Shown here in pieces: positions 27,665-37,849 of a DNA stretch of 47,357 nucleotides. The DNA lies in NCBI GenBank assembly GCA_009927445.1, contig RFMZ01000254.1, forward strand, positions 1 to 47,357. Reading direction: 5' to 3'. This stretch comes from Betaproteobacteria bacterium (GTDB taxonomy: Bacteria; Pseudomonadota; Gammaproteobacteria; Burkholderiales; Burkholderiaceae). The translations under genes and the position numbers were made by a program. Under the pieces are notes generated by a model that had not been told where the DNA came from, searched no databases, and saw only the letters and a program-made list of their open reading frames with translations. Position 1 is the stretch's first letter; each line of letters opens with the position of its first letter.

Positions 27665-27803
27665 TCCTGCCTCCAAATTGGAATTACAATTAAAATAGGC
27701 TTAGCTCTTATCTTTTAATCAATTACTTATTAAAAATTAGGTCTAGTTTAGTCGGTTGCAATTAACCATGCATGCTCTCAATCATTAACTCTTAAGCCAT
27801 CCT

Positions 27804-28352
27804 ATGACAAAACAAATTATCCCCTATCAACCGCAAGATATTCAAGAACCCAAAGAAATTGTGGATGCAGTCCGCGCCCGTCGTGGCGGCACACTCATGA
27901 ATTTAGACCGCATGCTTCTCAATAGCCCCGCTTTAACCCGTGGTTGGAACTCGATGCTCAAAGAAATCCGTCAAAACCTGAGTCTGAACGATAAGCATAA
28001 AGAAATCGGTATGTGTGGCGTTGCTATCCTCAACCGTGCCGAGTATGAGTTCTTTCATCATGCCCCAGAATTCGTTAAAGCCGGCGGCACGCCAGAGCAA
28101 GTACAAGAACTTCGTAAAATCGGCACTGCCGCGTTTAATAGTCAATTATTTGATGCCCTAGAACTCGATGTGATCGCTCTGACGATTGCAATGACACGCG
28201 ATATAGAAGTTCCAGATGAAGTGATGCAGCGTTTAAATCAAGCTTTAGGACCACAAAAAACAGTTGAAATGGTGGCTGTTGTTGCCACCTATAACATGGT
28301 GTCGCGCTTTTTAATTGCTACAGGTATTCAACCAGAAGATACGCACTCCTAA
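27804..28352 (+). CDS. carboxymuconolactone decarboxylase-family protein
   Basis: A 182-residue all-helical protein of the CMD/AhpD superfamily. The helix EIGMCGVAILNRAEYEFFHHAPEF matches in order the lines usually seen in the non-peroxidase branch, where Glu and His replace the CxxC of AhpD. The N-terminal RARRGGTLMNLDRMLLNSP is typical of the relatives found in proteobacteria. No substrate can be assigned. The gene stands between a divergent Rieske gene and a FemAB-like gene that begins 26 bases after it. Confidence 0.85.
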   Translation: MTKQIIPYQPQDIQEPKEIVDAVRARRGGTLMNLDRMLLNSPALTRGWNSMLKEIRQNLSLNDKHKEIGMCGVAILNRAEYEFFHHAPEFVKAGGTPEQVQELRKIGTAAFNSQLFDALELDVIALTIAMTRDIEVPDEVMQRLNQALGPQKTVEMVAVVATYNMVSRFLIATGIQPEDTHS

Positions 28353-28378
28353 TGTTGATGCTTTAATCAGAAGTATCC

Positions 28379-29566
28379 ATGCATTCTTCGTACACGACTG
28401 AAATTTATTCAGCAATTCACCAAATTCCAGCTGATACGTGGAATGCCCTCCTTTGGCATCCCCAAGCCTCCCCATTTATTCGTCACGAATATTTACTGGC
28501 TATGGAGCAAAGTGCTTGCGTTAGTCAAAAAACAGGCTGGCAACCCTGCCACTTTACTGTTTGGCAATCCTCGCCGCGTCAACTTCTCGCTGCCATGCCC
28601 TTTTATCTCAAAACTCACTCCTATGGTGAATATGTTTTTGATTGGGCATGGGCCAATGCCTATCAAGAAAATGGCCTGAGCTATTACCCAAAAATGCTGT
28701 CAGCAATCCCCTTCACCCCAGTCGGAGGAACACGCATACTTGGCAATGATCCAAACGCAGCAAAATATCTTTTACAAAGTGCGGCGCAGTTTGCAAAAGA
28801 ACAGGGCTACTCCTCGATCCACGTCCTATTCCCAATGATCGGTGATCAAGATCTATTTCAAGATCTGCAATATCTTCGTAGGGAGTCAATCCAGTTTCAT
28901 TGGCAAAACCAATCCCTCGAACATCCCGGAAATTGTTTATCCTCGTTTGAAGAATTCTTGTATACCCTCAATAAAAAACGACGTAATAATATTTTGCGCG
29001 AACGCTCTCAAGTACAATCCGCCAACGTTGAATTTATCCATGTCCCAGGTTCTCAAATGACTCCTCAACATTGGGAAACCTTCTATGCTTGCTATGAAAC
29101 CAATTATTTAAATCACGGTAATAAGCCCTACCTAAACCGAGAGTTTTTTTCCCAAATTGGTCAGAATATGCCAGATTACCTCCATCTGATCTTTGCCACT
29201 CAAGAAGGTACTCCTATCGCCGCCTCACTACTATTTCGTGATCGAAATAAAGACGGCCAGGAACGCGCTTATGGACGTTACTGGGGTAGTACAAAATTCG
29301 TGAGTAACTTACATTTTGAAACCGCCTACTATCAAAGTATTGAATTTTGTATTCAAGAAAAAATTGCCGTCTTTGAGGGTGGCGCCCAAGGTGAACATAA
29401 AATTCACCGCGGACTCCTCCCCGTTAACCTATTCTCTATGCACTATTTACTGGACGATCGCTTTGGCTTAGCAGTTGAGAATTATTTAAAAAGAGAAGGC
29501 CAGTCTATGCGCCAATATCTAAACGAGCTCGAAGATCATCAACCGATTAAACAGGCACGTAAATAA
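28379..29566 (+). CDS. FemAB-like GNAT-fold protein (COG3146, formerly DUF482)
   Basis: A 395-residue protein of the FemAB-like family with a GNAT acyltransferase fold. It shows the family landmarks YYPKMLSAIPFTPVGGTRIL, NKKRRNNILRERSQV and FEGGAQGEHKIHRGLLPV. Members are annotated as peptidoglycan-recognition or aminoacyl-transfer-like, but their reaction is not established. No signal peptide or membrane segment is present, so it is cytoplasmic. The gene is probably co-transcribed with the upstream CMD-family gene and converges on the HNH gene. Confidence 0.87.
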   Translation: MHSSYTTEIYSAIHQIPADTWNALLWHPQASPFIRHEYLLAMEQSACVSQKTGWQPCHFTVWQSSPRQLLAAMPFYLKTHSYGEYVFDWAWANAYQENGLSYYPKMLSAIPFTPVGGTRILGNDPNAAKYLLQSAAQFAKEQGYSSIHVLFPMIGDQDLFQDLQYLRRESIQFHWQNQSLEHPGNCLSSFEEFLYTLNKKRRNNILRERSQVQSANVEFIHVPGSQMTPQHWETFYACYETNYLNHGNKPYLNREFFSQIGQNMPDYLHLIFATQEGTPIAASLLFRDRNKDGQERAYGRYWGSTKFVSNLHFETAYYQSIEFCIQEKIAVFEGGAQGEHKIHRGLLPVNLFSMHYLLDDRFGLAVENYLKREGQSMRQYLNELEDHQPIKQARK

Positions 29567-29639
29567 AAACCTTTTGGACTAGTGATTTTTGTAAATCAGC
29601 TTCGATACAATTCCGAGCCGGTGGCACCAACCTTACTAA

Positions 29640-30254
29640 TCAACTGAGTAAGGAATGACTTAATGGAGAATCATGGTTTTTACTAACAGCAATTTTTTGG
29701 ATCAAGCGACTATTTTTAGGCAGGTTTGCCGTTAAAAATTCCATCTGATCCGCCAGAATATTACGCCCTTTTAAAATCATGTCTTCATACAAACTAGGGA
29801 TATATGGTGCGTACATCAAAGACATACCAGCCCGCTCGGGAGTTCGATTTCCTTTTTTCTGATTGCAAGCTCGACAAGAAATAACTAAATTCATCCACGA
29901 ATAAGAACCGCCTCGACTCGCAGGAATAATATGCTCTGCTTCAGAGTCAAGCTCACTCACATGATCAGCGCAATACGCACAAAAACCCTGATCACGTCGG
30001 TATAACTTACTCTTAGTGATGGCAGGGGTAACTTCAAATAAATTAATGCGGGCTGCCCCCTTCGTAGCAAAGATCGAATGTAACTCAATCAGTGACTGCT
30101 TACCGGTATTGCGAGATATGCCACCGCGCATCACCGCAATGGGCTTACCTAAGGTCCAAGATATACTGCCTTCGGCATAATGCTTGGTAGCCTCCTCAGC
30201 ATTAACCCAACTTTGAGGAATGCCACCCAAATCCAATTTCAAAATATGGAGCAC
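29640..30254 (-). CDS. HNH endonuclease-domain protein
   Basis: A 204-residue protein with one HNH domain. Two zinc-binding pairs, C92-x2-C95 (FCAYC) and C127-x2-C130 (CRACN), frame the catalytic EHIIPASRGG (His108) and N122 in SWMNLV. The first 85 residues contain VMRGGISRNTGK and have no domain I recognise. The zinc-ribbon HNH form is common as a solitary chromosomal gene in Burkholderiales. There is no restriction, toxin or phage gene nearby, so its role cannot be inferred. It lies downstream of the flavin oxidoreductase gene on the same strand, after a 110-base gap. Confidence 0.87.
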   Translation of the reverse strand: MLHILKLDLGGIPQSWVNAEEATKHYAEGSISWTLGKPIAVMRGGISRNTGKQSLIELHSIFATKGAARINLFEVTPAITKSKLYRRDQGFCAYCADHVSELDSEAEHIIPASRGGSYSWMNLVISCRACNQKKGNRTPERAGMSLMYAPYIPSLYEDMILKGRNILADQMEFLTANLPKNSRLIQKIAVSKNHDSPLSHSLLS

Positions 30255-30364
30255 AGTTAACCCTTATTAAGCTAGCATTTGAATTCAAACTAATATCTAT
30301 CTTAATAGACTTTTTGTGTCATTGCAAAAAAGACCCCAGGCATTCTTTAAAACCTCGAAAAGGA

Positions 30365-31489
30365 CTATCTTTGGCCGATTTTTAAGGTCTTAAAAACCTG
30401 CTGGTGCTCACGGGGTAAACAGCGCCAATATTGATGCGCTGCTTCTACTTGACCACCCAAAGCAGCTGCCGCCTCCCATCCCCACCTTGGTTTATATAAG
30501 AAGGCCCGTGCAAACGCAATCAAATCAGCGTCACCAGCTTGTAATATATCTTCAGCTTGTTGGGGTTCGGTAATTAACCCCACAGTAATTGTTGGAATAC
30601 CAGTTGCTGCTTTTACTCGCTTAGCAAAAGAGACTTGATATCCTGGACCAAGGTGAATTTTTTGTTGGTATGAAACACCGCCACTCGATACATGAATATA
30701 CGAAATATCGTGCGCCTTTAAAGCTTGCGCCAAAATAATAGTTTCTTCAGGAGTCCAGCCCCCTTGCGCCCAATCCGAAGCAGAAACCCGAATTCCTAAA
30801 ACCCCACGATAAACAGCACGAACTGCCGCAAAGACCTCAATCGGAAAGCGCATGCGGTTGGCGGATGAGCCGCCGTATTCATCCGTTCGAAGATTCGCTA
30901 AGGGGGACATAAACTGGTGTAGCAAATAACCATGAGCGCCATGTAACTCAATAAAATCGACTCCCGCCCGCTCAGCTCGAAGCGCAGCCTGTGCAAAAGC
31001 CTCTTTAATTGCAGCCATTTCTGCCAAGTCTAAAGCTTTTGGCGCAGGCTCGTTCGGATTGTGACCTACCGCCGAAGGAGCAACAGTCTGCCAACCACCC
31101 GGACTTGATGGTGTGATTAAAGCACCACCCTCCCAAGGAACCTGGCTAGAAGCTTTTCTACCCGCATGGCACAATTGCAGACCTACTAAGCCTTGGGGTG
31201 CTAATTTTCTGGCGCGTTTTAAACGCTCCGTAATTGCTAGCTCACCAGCATCATTCCAAATTCCTAAACAATGCGGCGTAATACGACCGTCTGCAGTCAC
31301 ACCGGTGGCTTCAATAATGACGGCTCCCGCCCCACTATTCATTAAATTAGTCCAGTGCGTTAGGTGCCAATCATTTGCTAAACCGTCCTCGGATGAATAC
31401 TGACACATCGGAGCTACGATCATCCGGTTTGCTAGGGTCATCTGTCCGCGTGGGCTATTTAATTGGAATTCGGTAAATAGTTTACTCAT
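30365..31489 (-). CDS. NADH:flavin oxidoreductase, old yellow enzyme family (YqjM/XenA-like)
   Basis: A 374-residue FMN-dependent ene-reductase of the OYE family. The early VAPMCQYSSEDG with Cys29 is characteristic of the YqjM/XenA (thermophilic-like) branch, in which this Cys tunes the flavin. LQLCHAGRKAS, the segment ELHGAHGYLLHQFMSP (within residues 180-200), EYGGSSANRMRFP and DLIAFARAFL complete the barrel. Such enzymes reduce activated C=C bonds of enones, maleimides or nitro compounds. Physiological substrates are usually unknown. It is divergent from msrP. Confidence 0.93.
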   Translation of the reverse strand: MSKLFTEFQLNSPRGQMTLANRMIVAPMCQYSSEDGLANDWHLTHWTNLMNSGAGAVIIEATGVTADGRITPHCLGIWNDAGELAITERLKRARKLAPQGLVGLQLCHAGRKASSQVPWEGGALITPSSPGGWQTVAPSAVGHNPNEPAPKALDLAEMAAIKEAFAQAALRAERAGVDFIELHGAHGYLLHQFMSPLANLRTDEYGGSSANRMRFPIEVFAAVRAVYRGVLGIRVSASDWAQGGWTPEETIILAQALKAHDISYIHVSSGGVSYQQKIHLGPGYQVSFAKRVKAATGIPTITVGLITEPQQAEDILQAGDADLIAFARAFLYKPRWGWEAAAALGGQVEAAHQYWRCLPREHQQVFKTLKIGQR

Positions 31490-31601
31490 AGCTCAATCAT
31501 CATAAAGTTGGTCAGGTGTAGAGATTGTATAACTTCATCCCAAATTCCTTAAAAATTTGCTATAAACTGCAAATTCTGACTATTCCTTATAAAATAATGC
31601 G

Positions 31602-32576
31602 ATGAAAATCCAAATACCTGCCATCCCTAGTTCCGAAATTACACCCCAAGCTGTATTCGAAAACCGTCGCCAAATCCTCAAACTAGCAGCGACTGGGGCT
31701 TTCGGATTCGAAATGAGCCAGTGGTTCACGCGCCAGGCTCATGCTCAAGCAAACCCGCCCACCCCCAATAAGCTCAAAACATCGCCCAATACCAATTACG
31801 TGATCTTAGAAAAGTCAACGTCTTACAAAGACGTAACTAGCTATAACAACTTTTATGAATTCGGAACTGATAAAGAAGATCCAAAAATGTATGCTGGATC
31901 ACTCCAAACCAAGCCCTGGAAAGTTAGCGTCGAAGGTCTCGTGAATAAACCCCGAACCTTCGATATCGATGACCTCCTGAAATTAGCCCCGATCGAAGAA
32001 CGCGTATACCGGATGCGCTGTGTCGAGGGCTGGTCCATGGGAATTCCTTGGAACGGCTTTCCTCTATCTGCCCTCATTAAACAAGTTGAACCCCAAACCT
32101 CCGCTAAGTTTGTTGAATTCACAACCCTTGCTGATAAAAACCAAATGCCAGGGCTTAAAAGCAATGTGATCCAGTGGCCATATACTGAAGCCCTGCGGCT
32201 TGATGAAGCCAACCATCCCCTGACACTCCTCACTCTGGGACTGTATGGCGAAGTACTTCCTAAACAAAATGGCGCTCCAGTCCGACTGGTGGTGCCTTGG
32301 AAATATGGTTTTAAAAGCGCCAAGTCACTCGTTAAAATCCGCTTTGTCGAGCAAATGCCCAAAAGTAGCTGGATGATCAGTATTCCTTCCGAATATGGGT
32401 TTTACTCGAATGTCAACCCAGAAGTCGACCATCCTCGGTGGTCACAAGCCTCAGAACGTCGGATTGGAGATGACAAGGGCTTCTTCGCCCCCAAACGAAA
32501 AACACTGATGATGAATGGCTATGCCGATCAAGTCGCCTCGCTCTATGCCGGAATGGATCTTCGTAAAAATTACTAA
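31602..32576 (+). CDS. msrP: periplasmic methionine-sulfoxide reductase catalytic subunit MsrP
   Basis: A 324-residue molybdopterin enzyme that repairs methionine sulfoxide in periplasmic proteins. A Tat signal with [15 protein letters not shown] (from residue 21) and a cut near QAHAQA directs folded export. Cys140 in [14 protein letters not shown] is the expected molybdenum ligand. [13 protein letters not shown] and the C-terminal [11 protein letters not shown] motif are usual. It is followed by the overlapping msrQ gene, its membrane electron donor. Confidence 0.96.
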   Translation: MKIQIPAIPSSEITPQAVFENRRQILKLAATGAFGFEMSQWFTRQAHAQANPPTPNKLKTSPNTNYVILEKSTSYKDVTSYNNFYEFGTDKEDPKMYAGSLQTKPWKVSVEGLVNKPRTFDIDDLLKLAPIEERVYRMRCVEGWSMGIPWNGFPLSALIKQVEPQTSAKFVEFTTLADKNQMPGLKSNVIQWPYTEALRLDEANHPLTLLTLGLYGEVLPKQNGAPVRLVVPWKYGFKSAKSLVKIRFVEQMPKSSWMISIPSEYGFYSNVNPEVDHPRWSQASERRIGDDKGFFAPKRKTLMMNGYADQVASLYAGMDLRKNY

Positions 32577-33183
32577 TTCTCTTGTTAGCTACCAAACCCT
32601 GCGATTGGTAGCTATTGCTTTTTGCTTATCGCCCCTCATCCGCCTAGTGTGGTTTGGTGTTTCTGATCAATTAACAGCTAACCCGATCGAGCTCATTACG
32701 CGTTTTACCGGCTCATGGGCACTTATTATGCTGTGCTTAACCCTTGCCATTACCCCCTTACGTAAATTGAGTGGCTGGAACGATCTTCTCAAGTTGCGGC
32801 GCTTGTTCGGCTTATTTTGTTTTTTCTATGCAGCCATCCATCTCTTGACATGGATTATTTTGGACCATTATTTTGATTGGAATGCAATCTACCAGGACCT
32901 CTTCAAACGCACCTACATCACAGTTGGACTGCTTGCCTTTCTTTGCCTTTTACCCCTAGCGATCACTTCAACTAAAGCCATGCAAAAACGTTTAGGTCGT
33001 AAATGGGCGCAACTCCATCAACTAATTTATCTGATCGCACTTTTAGCACCTCTGCATTACTGGTTACATAAAGCCTCAAAAAATGACACAACTACAGTGA
33101 ACGTGTATATTGCAATCCTCTTTATCCTCCTTCTTTGGCGAATTGGTTACTATTACAAGTTACGCCACCAAGCAAGGCCTTAA
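32545..33183 (+). CDS. msrQ: heme-binding membrane subunit MsrQ
   Basis: An integral membrane protein of about 212 residues with five or six hydrophobic helices that carries electrons from the quinone pool to MsrP through heme b. Histidines in [10 protein letters not shown] and [19 protein letters not shown] are candidate heme ligands. The ATG at 32545 is taken as start. Another in-frame ATG at 32515 would lengthen the overlap with msrP. Either way the gene begins inside msrP, a sign of coupled translation. Confidence 0.9.
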   Translation: MPEWIFVKITNSLVSYQTLRLVAIAFCLSPLIRLVWFGVSDQLTANPIELITRFTGSWALIMLCLTLAITPLRKLSGWNDLLKLRRLFGLFCFFYAAIHLLTWIILDHYFDWNAIYQDLFKRTYITVGLLAFLCLLPLAITSTKAMQKRLGRKWAQLHQLIYLIALLAPLHYWLHKASKNDTTTVNVYIAILFILLLWRIGYYYKLRHQARP

Positions 33184-33277
33184 TTATTCCCATAGCTTTT
33201 CAAAACCCTTGTCAGTGCAGTGCCAGGAGATTTTACATGGCATACTCATTGGATATAAAATAGTAGGCTGACTGCCA

Positions 33278-34063
33278 ATGATTTCTTTTTCTCCTCCTTA
33301 TACGCCCCTAGCAAGCGCAACTTTAGCACTGCAACAAGATGGCTTTGCTCTACTGCAGGCTGATGACCTGCTTAATCTGTGCCAATGCCCCCGTCAATCC
33401 TGGGATGAGTTGGCATTATTTTGGCAACACCTCGAGCCTGATCAATATTTAAAAGATGGTGGCAAGTATCGTCAGCGTAAACACGCGAGCGTTTTGATTA
33501 ACCACCATGATCTGACTATAGTTCCCTACCGACCGCATTTTCAACCAACATCCTATAATGCCCTGCACGGTGGCATGGATCGGTGGTTCACGCCTTGTGA
33601 TGATGCATTTATCGATCACCCTGCTCTGCAAAGTCTCCTTTTGCAACTGGGTGATATTTTCTCAGCAACCCAAATAAATAGCCCCACCCGCAACACATCC
33701 CAAAAGCCAACGTGGTTTGTTGAAATCCATCAATTTCGGATTGATACGATAGGGGGTATTGGTCGCCCCACCCCGGAAGGCGCTCACCGCGATGGTGTCA
33801 ATTTTGTAGCTGTTCTCTTAATCGATCGACAAGCTATCAAAGGGGGTGAAACACGCGTCTTCGCTACTCATAGTCCCCACGGCCAACGCTTTACTTTAGA
33901 TACACCACTGAGTATTCTCTTACTCGATGATCAAAAAGTACTGCATGAAACAACCCCTATCCAACCTATTGATCGCAATCAACCTGGCCAATCTTGGCGC
34001 GACACGCTAGTCCTGACCTATCGCCTAGATAGTTTTTTAGATTCTAAAAACCCATCCGCCTAA
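33278..34063 (+). CDS. 2OG-Fe(II) dioxygenase-family protein (2OG-Fe_Oxy_2 type)
   Basis: A 261-residue protein with the iron triad H170-x-D172 (PEGAHRDGVNF) and H223 (VLHETTP), and an Arg249 (LTYR) in the place that binds 2-oxoglutarate. This fits the PF10014 group, which includes free amino acid hydroxylases such as L-isoleucine dioxygenase. The substrate is not evident. The stop is 8 bases before the GT39 gene, so it might be read with the glycan cluster. Confidence 0.82.
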   Translation: MISFSPPYTPLASATLALQQDGFALLQADDLLNLCQCPRQSWDELALFWQHLEPDQYLKDGGKYRQRKHASVLINHHDLTIVPYRPHFQPTSYNALHGGMDRWFTPCDDAFIDHPALQSLLLQLGDIFSATQINSPTRNTSQKPTWFVEIHQFRIDTIGGIGRPTPEGAHRDGVNFVAVLLIDRQAIKGGETRVFATHSPHGQRFTLDTPLSILLLDDQKVLHETTPIQPIDRNQPGQSWRDTLVLTYRLDSFLDSKNPSA

Positions 34064-34071
34064 ATAAATAG

Positions 34072-35604
34072 ATGGGACAGTCAATTTCTTGGACAAAATT
34101 TACAGCCACAGTCCTGGGACTTTCTGTCATCATTCATTTTATCTTTGGATTTCTTCTCGACTTTTCAGTCGATGAGGCACACTACGCCTTATACGCAGAA
34201 CATCTGGATTGGAGTTACTTTGATCACCCTCCCTTGGTTGGTTGGATACAATTTTTCCCGGTTTGGCTAAACCTGTCCGATGGTGTCATACGTTTAATAC
34301 CCCAATTACTCTGGTTAATTTGTATTTTAATCAGCATGGAAATATCTAAAAATCTGGTTTATATATTTCAAGACTCTTTTGACCAGCCAAGCTTAAAATC
34401 AGTTCATTGGTGGACTGCCCTGATTCTCTTGGCGGCTCCGATAATGCATGTTTTAGCCGTTGGACTCCTACCAGATACGCTACTGATCGCTCTGGTGCCA
34501 GCAATGATCCTTCTGACTCTGCGAATCAGCCAGTCTCAATATCACACAAAACCCCAAGATCTCCACGACTGGATCATCCTTGGTTTTGTATTGGGCCTAT
34601 CAGCACTCGCTAAATATACCTCCATCTTCTTTGCGATTGGTATTCCAGTTTGCTTGATGACCTGGCATGGACTATTGATCTTTAAAAGACCAGGCTTATG
34701 GCTTTGCCTAGGCATCGCAGCAGGACTGACTCTGCCAATCTGGATCTGGAATTATCAGAACGACTGGATTTCTTTTGCTTATCAATTGAGTCATGGAGCT
34801 GGCGGTGAGTGGAAATTTAGCCGTATATTTAGCTTCTTACTCAACCAAGTAATATGTTTTGGATTACTCTCCATCCTTGGTATTATCTGGACCTATCGAC
34901 GCTTTTTGCAAAGCCCAACTTGTTTGCTGAGCTTTTTTTTCATCCCCTTCATAATCTTCACCATTCAATCTGGAGGTGGCAGTAGCTTGCCGCACTGGAC
35001 TTCACCTGCCTGGGTTGCACTTGCTCCTTTTGGCGCAATTGGTTTAGCAAATGCCTGGGCGATGCATCGTCGATTTTGGATTAGAATTTTTATTAGCCTT
35101 CAACTAGGCCTATGTCTTGCTGGCTTTACTTTTCTATTTTTTGGCGGAGTTCCAACCGTCTCCATGCATGATCAACTTGGCAAAAAAAATCCAATTGCAG
35201 ACCTCTATGGTTGGAGTCGGACTGGTGAAAAATTACAAGAACTGAGTCAACTACATCAGACTACAAACCTTGCTGTCCAAAATTGGACTTTGGGCAGTCG
35301 CACTGCATGGTATGCCAAACCATTACCAGTCTTTGTCCTCGATAATCGACAAGATCAATTTGATCTGTGGTTTGGTGAACTCCCGATAGGATCCTCAGCA
35401 ATCTTGCTCAACTGGTCCCAAATGTCCTTTGAGTTACCCATTCAAAAAAACGCCTTTGAGGCTTGTAAGTCCATTGACGCTTTAACGATTAATCGCTTCG
35501 GTAATGATCTATCCCAATTTGAATTTTTCCTCTGCAAAAACTGGCAAGGACAATCTAATCCAATGAGAAGCCCAGAAAAAAATGATGAGCAAGCTAACAA
35601 ATAA
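34072..35604 (+). CDS. GT39/ArnT-like polyprenyl-phosphate sugar glycosyltransferase
   Basis: A 510-residue membrane protein with about a dozen hydrophobic segments. The first periplasmic loop has VDEAHYALYAEHLDW and SYFDHPPLVGW. The Asp-Glu and Asp-His-Pro-Pro pairs are the classic catalytic and metal-binding elements of the GT-C (PMT/ArnT) class. Such enzymes move a sugar from a lipid-phosphate carrier to lipid A, lipopolysaccharide or protein on the outer face of the inner membrane. Overlap with the flippase-like gene downstream marks a shared operon. The sugar and acceptor cannot be told. Confidence 0.86.
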   Translation: MGQSISWTKFTATVLGLSVIIHFIFGFLLDFSVDEAHYALYAEHLDWSYFDHPPLVGWIQFFPVWLNLSDGVIRLIPQLLWLICILISMEISKNLVYIFQDSFDQPSLKSVHWWTALILLAAPIMHVLAVGLLPDTLLIALVPAMILLTLRISQSQYHTKPQDLHDWIILGFVLGLSALAKYTSIFFAIGIPVCLMTWHGLLIFKRPGLWLCLGIAAGLTLPIWIWNYQNDWISFAYQLSHGAGGEWKFSRIFSFLLNQVICFGLLSILGIIWTYRRFLQSPTCLLSFFFIPFIIFTIQSGGGSSLPHWTSPAWVALAPFGAIGLANAWAMHRRFWIRIFISLQLGLCLAGFTFLFFGGVPTVSMHDQLGKKNPIADLYGWSRTGEKLQELSQLHQTTNLAVQNWTLGSRTAWYAKPLPVFVLDNRQDQFDLWFGELPIGSSAILLNWSQMSFELPIQKNAFEACKSIDALTINRFGNDLSQFEFFLCKNWQGQSNPMRSPEKNDEQANK

Positions 35605-36571
35605 TGCTCCAAATCCAAGTCATTGGAAACGATATTCACCTCTCATACGGATTGTATTTTCGTGTCTATTACTACTCTACGCCTTCTCTAATATTGACTG
35701 GCACAAAATTCAATTAGCGCTACCTTTCATTAAACCAATCTGGTTGTTGCTTGCTCTAGTACTAATGTTTTTTTGTACGATTCTATCGGGACTACGCTGG
35801 GCACTTATCATGCGTAGAAGTAGTAAGAACTCTTTCCAAGATTGTGTACTTTGGTACTTTGCTGGTGGGCTGATTAATCAAGGCCTGCCATCTACTCTTG
35901 GAGGAGATAGTTATCGCGCTCTCAAGGCCCATCAAGCCAGTAAAAAACAAGCTACTTATGATGCTAATTTATCGGTATCTTTTATCAATGTGGCTCTAGA
36001 CCGATCTTTGGGGCTTGCTGGTAGTTGTCTTTTAGGTGCCATTGGACTAGGGATCGGTGGGGCTATGCTAGGCGAGTGGGTGCCTAGTCTTGGCTGGACT
36101 GTATTACTGATTATGCTACTCGGAGCAAGTCTGATCAGCCTTCTTTTATATATCCCTCAAACTCGCTCTTTGTACCAACAGTTACTCCAAAAAATACAAG
36201 CGAAGCAAAGCTTTAACCCAACAATCTTTGCTTGGGGTGCGCCCTATAATCTCATCCAAATTCCTGTTGCAACTGGCATACATTATTTAAATGTTTTGGC
36301 ATTTTTAGCATGTTTAGAGGCTTGCCAAGTTCGTGTCCCAATCGAGGCTCTCTTGATTGCTATTCCTGCCATGGCCTTACTAATGATCCTCCCCATCAGC
36401 ATCTCTGGTTGGGGCATCCGGGAGACATCGGTGGCTGCTATTCTTGGCTTATGGGATATCGACGCAAGCCTTATTATCCTTGCCTCGATCTTTTATGGGC
36501 TCCTGACTATCGTCAATTATTTACCAGGCACCTACCAATTAATGCTCAGGAAAAACGAACACCTGTCATAA
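35582..36571 (+). CDS. UPF0104/LPG-synthase TM-region family membrane protein (flippase-like)
   Basis: A 329-residue protein with about eight membrane helices of the lysylphosphatidylglycerol synthase TM/UPF0104 family. FSNIDWHKIQLAL at the start, NQGLPSTLGGDSYRAL and ISGWGIRETSVAAILGL are the family marks. Members without the catalytic C-terminal domain, such as this one, are thought to flip lipids or lipid-linked sugars. The ATG at 35582 or the following one at 35585 overlaps the GT39 gene by about 20 bases. Confidence 0.86.
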   Translation: MMSKLTNNAPNPSHWKRYSPLIRIVFSCLLLLYAFSNIDWHKIQLALPFIKPIWLLLALVLMFFCTILSGLRWALIMRRSSKNSFQDCVLWYFAGGLINQGLPSTLGGDSYRALKAHQASKKQATYDANLSVSFINVALDRSLGLAGSCLLGAIGLGIGGAMLGEWVPSLGWTVLLIMLLGASLISLLLYIPQTRSLYQQLLQKIQAKQSFNPTIFAWGAPYNLIQIPVATGIHYLNVLAFLACLEACQVRVPIEALLIAIPAMALLMILPISISGWGIRETSVAAILGLWDIDASLIILASIFYGLLTIVNYLPGTYQLMLRKNEHLS

Positions 36572-36578
36572 TGTTGGC

Positions 36579-37847
36579 ATGACAATTCGTGTTGATACCA
36601 TGCGACGAATCGATCACCTAATCGGTGTGCCGTTATGCGCCATCCTCACTCCGCTGGTTTTCTTGTCCGACCTGATTCGAAGCCTATGGACTTCCCCACT
36701 CAAACCCCCTAAACGGGTGTTATTTATCGAACTCTCCGAAATGGGGAGCGCTATTCTCGTTGACCCTGCCATGCGAGAAACTATCCGACGGGGCGCATCA
36801 ATCTATTTTTTAATTTTTAAAAGTAATGAAGCCAGCTTAAATCTCCTCCAAACCGTTCCCAAAGCCCATATCCTAACTATCGATTCTAGTGGTCTATTAC
36901 CACTCTTCTTTAGCACTTTAAAAGTCCTCATTCGTCTGCGCATTCTGCGGATTGATACGGTCATCGATTTAGAGCTTTTTTCGCGCTTTACAGCTCTTTT
37001 AACCGGTTGCTCAGGAGCCTCGAAACGCGTTGGGTACCATATCTTTCATGGGGAAGGCTTGTGGCGTGGAAAATTACTTACCCATGCGGTCCATTACAAC
37101 CCCCATCTGCATATTAGTAAGAACTTTTTAGCACTCGTGCATGCCGCCTTTGCCAACCAAATCGAATTACCCTTCTCGAAGGTTCACATACCGGATCATG
37201 CCGTCCGACTCGCGCAAGCAACTGTTACTCCATTAGAAAAAGAAATCATTGCCCAACGCATTAAAACCGCCCTGGCAGCGTCCAATCGATCAGTCGGGCC
37301 AGTGACCCTACCCCAAAAAATTATCTTAATCAATCCCAATGCCAGCGATCTGCTACCTCAGAGGCGCTGGGCTCCACAACGCTTTGCTGAATTAATCATC
37401 GAGGCTGCAAAATGCTGGCCAGAAGCACTCTTTTTAATTACGGGCTCACCGAGTGAAATCGCCTATGCTGAACATATCCGCACCATGGTTAATCTACCTG
37501 TAGTGATTAATTTTGCTGGCCATGTGCAATTCGAAGAACTCCCTGCGCTGTACCATGTATCCGATGTGCTGGTGACTAATGACTCTGGGCCGGGCCACTT
37601 TTCTGCAGTGACTCCTTTACCAACAGTTGTTTTGTATGGCCCTGAAACTCCAGCCTTGTATGGCTCCCTTGGTAAATCAATTCCGATCTATGCGCAGCTA
37701 GCCTGCTCACCCTGCGTGAGTGCTGCCAACCACCGCAAGACACCCTGCATCGATAATCAATGCCTGCAAGTGATTCAAGTTTCGGAAGTTTTAAAAGCGA
37801 TGCAAACTTGGTTAAATCCAGTACCTTTATCTACAAAGCTTGATTAA
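36579..37847 (+). CDS. glycosyltransferase family 9 (heptosyltransferase-like)
   Basis: A 422-residue GT-B protein of family 9, which builds the inner core of lipopolysaccharide from ADP-heptose or transfers related sugars. A membrane-associating stretch is present near residues 14-32. INPNASDLLPQRRW, RFAELIIEA, LVTNDSGPGHFSAV and VVLYGPETPALYG are the donor-binding parts. The Cys-rich SPCVSAANHRKTPCIDNQCL tail is typical of the family. It starts 7 bases after the flippase-like gene and ends 2 bases before the PAP2 gene. Confidence 0.88.
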   Translation: MTIRVDTMRRIDHLIGVPLCAILTPLVFLSDLIRSLWTSPLKPPKRVLFIELSEMGSAILVDPAMRETIRRGASIYFLIFKSNEASLNLLQTVPKAHILTIDSSGLLPLFFSTLKVLIRLRILRIDTVIDLELFSRFTALLTGCSGASKRVGYHIFHGEGLWRGKLLTHAVHYNPHLHISKNFLALVHAAFANQIELPFSKVHIPDHAVRLAQATVTPLEKEIIAQRIKTALAASNRSVGPVTLPQKIILINPNASDLLPQRRWAPQRFAELIIEAAKCWPEALFLITGSPSEIAYAEHIRTMVNLPVVINFAGHVQFEELPALYHVSDVLVTNDSGPGHFSAVTPLPTVVLYGPETPALYGSLGKSIPIYAQLACSPCVSAANHRKTPCIDNQCLQVIQVSEVLKAMQTWLNPVPLSTKLD

Positions 37848-37849
37848 AG

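Noticed and set aside
27804..28352. AhpD-type peroxidase with missing catalytic cysteines
   Set aside because: The Glu/His pattern in place of CxxC is normal for the non-peroxidase branch of the CMD family, so nothing is lost.
30290..30364. Hairpin after the OYE-family gene as terminator
   Set aside because: A T run is present on the minus strand, but only a 5-bp AAAGA/TCTTT stem could be paired, which is too weak to list.
31853..32362. Long minus-strand frame of 169 codons inside msrP
   Set aside because: It lies fully antisense to a clear Tat-exported MsrP gene, and its translation shows no domain or ribosome site.
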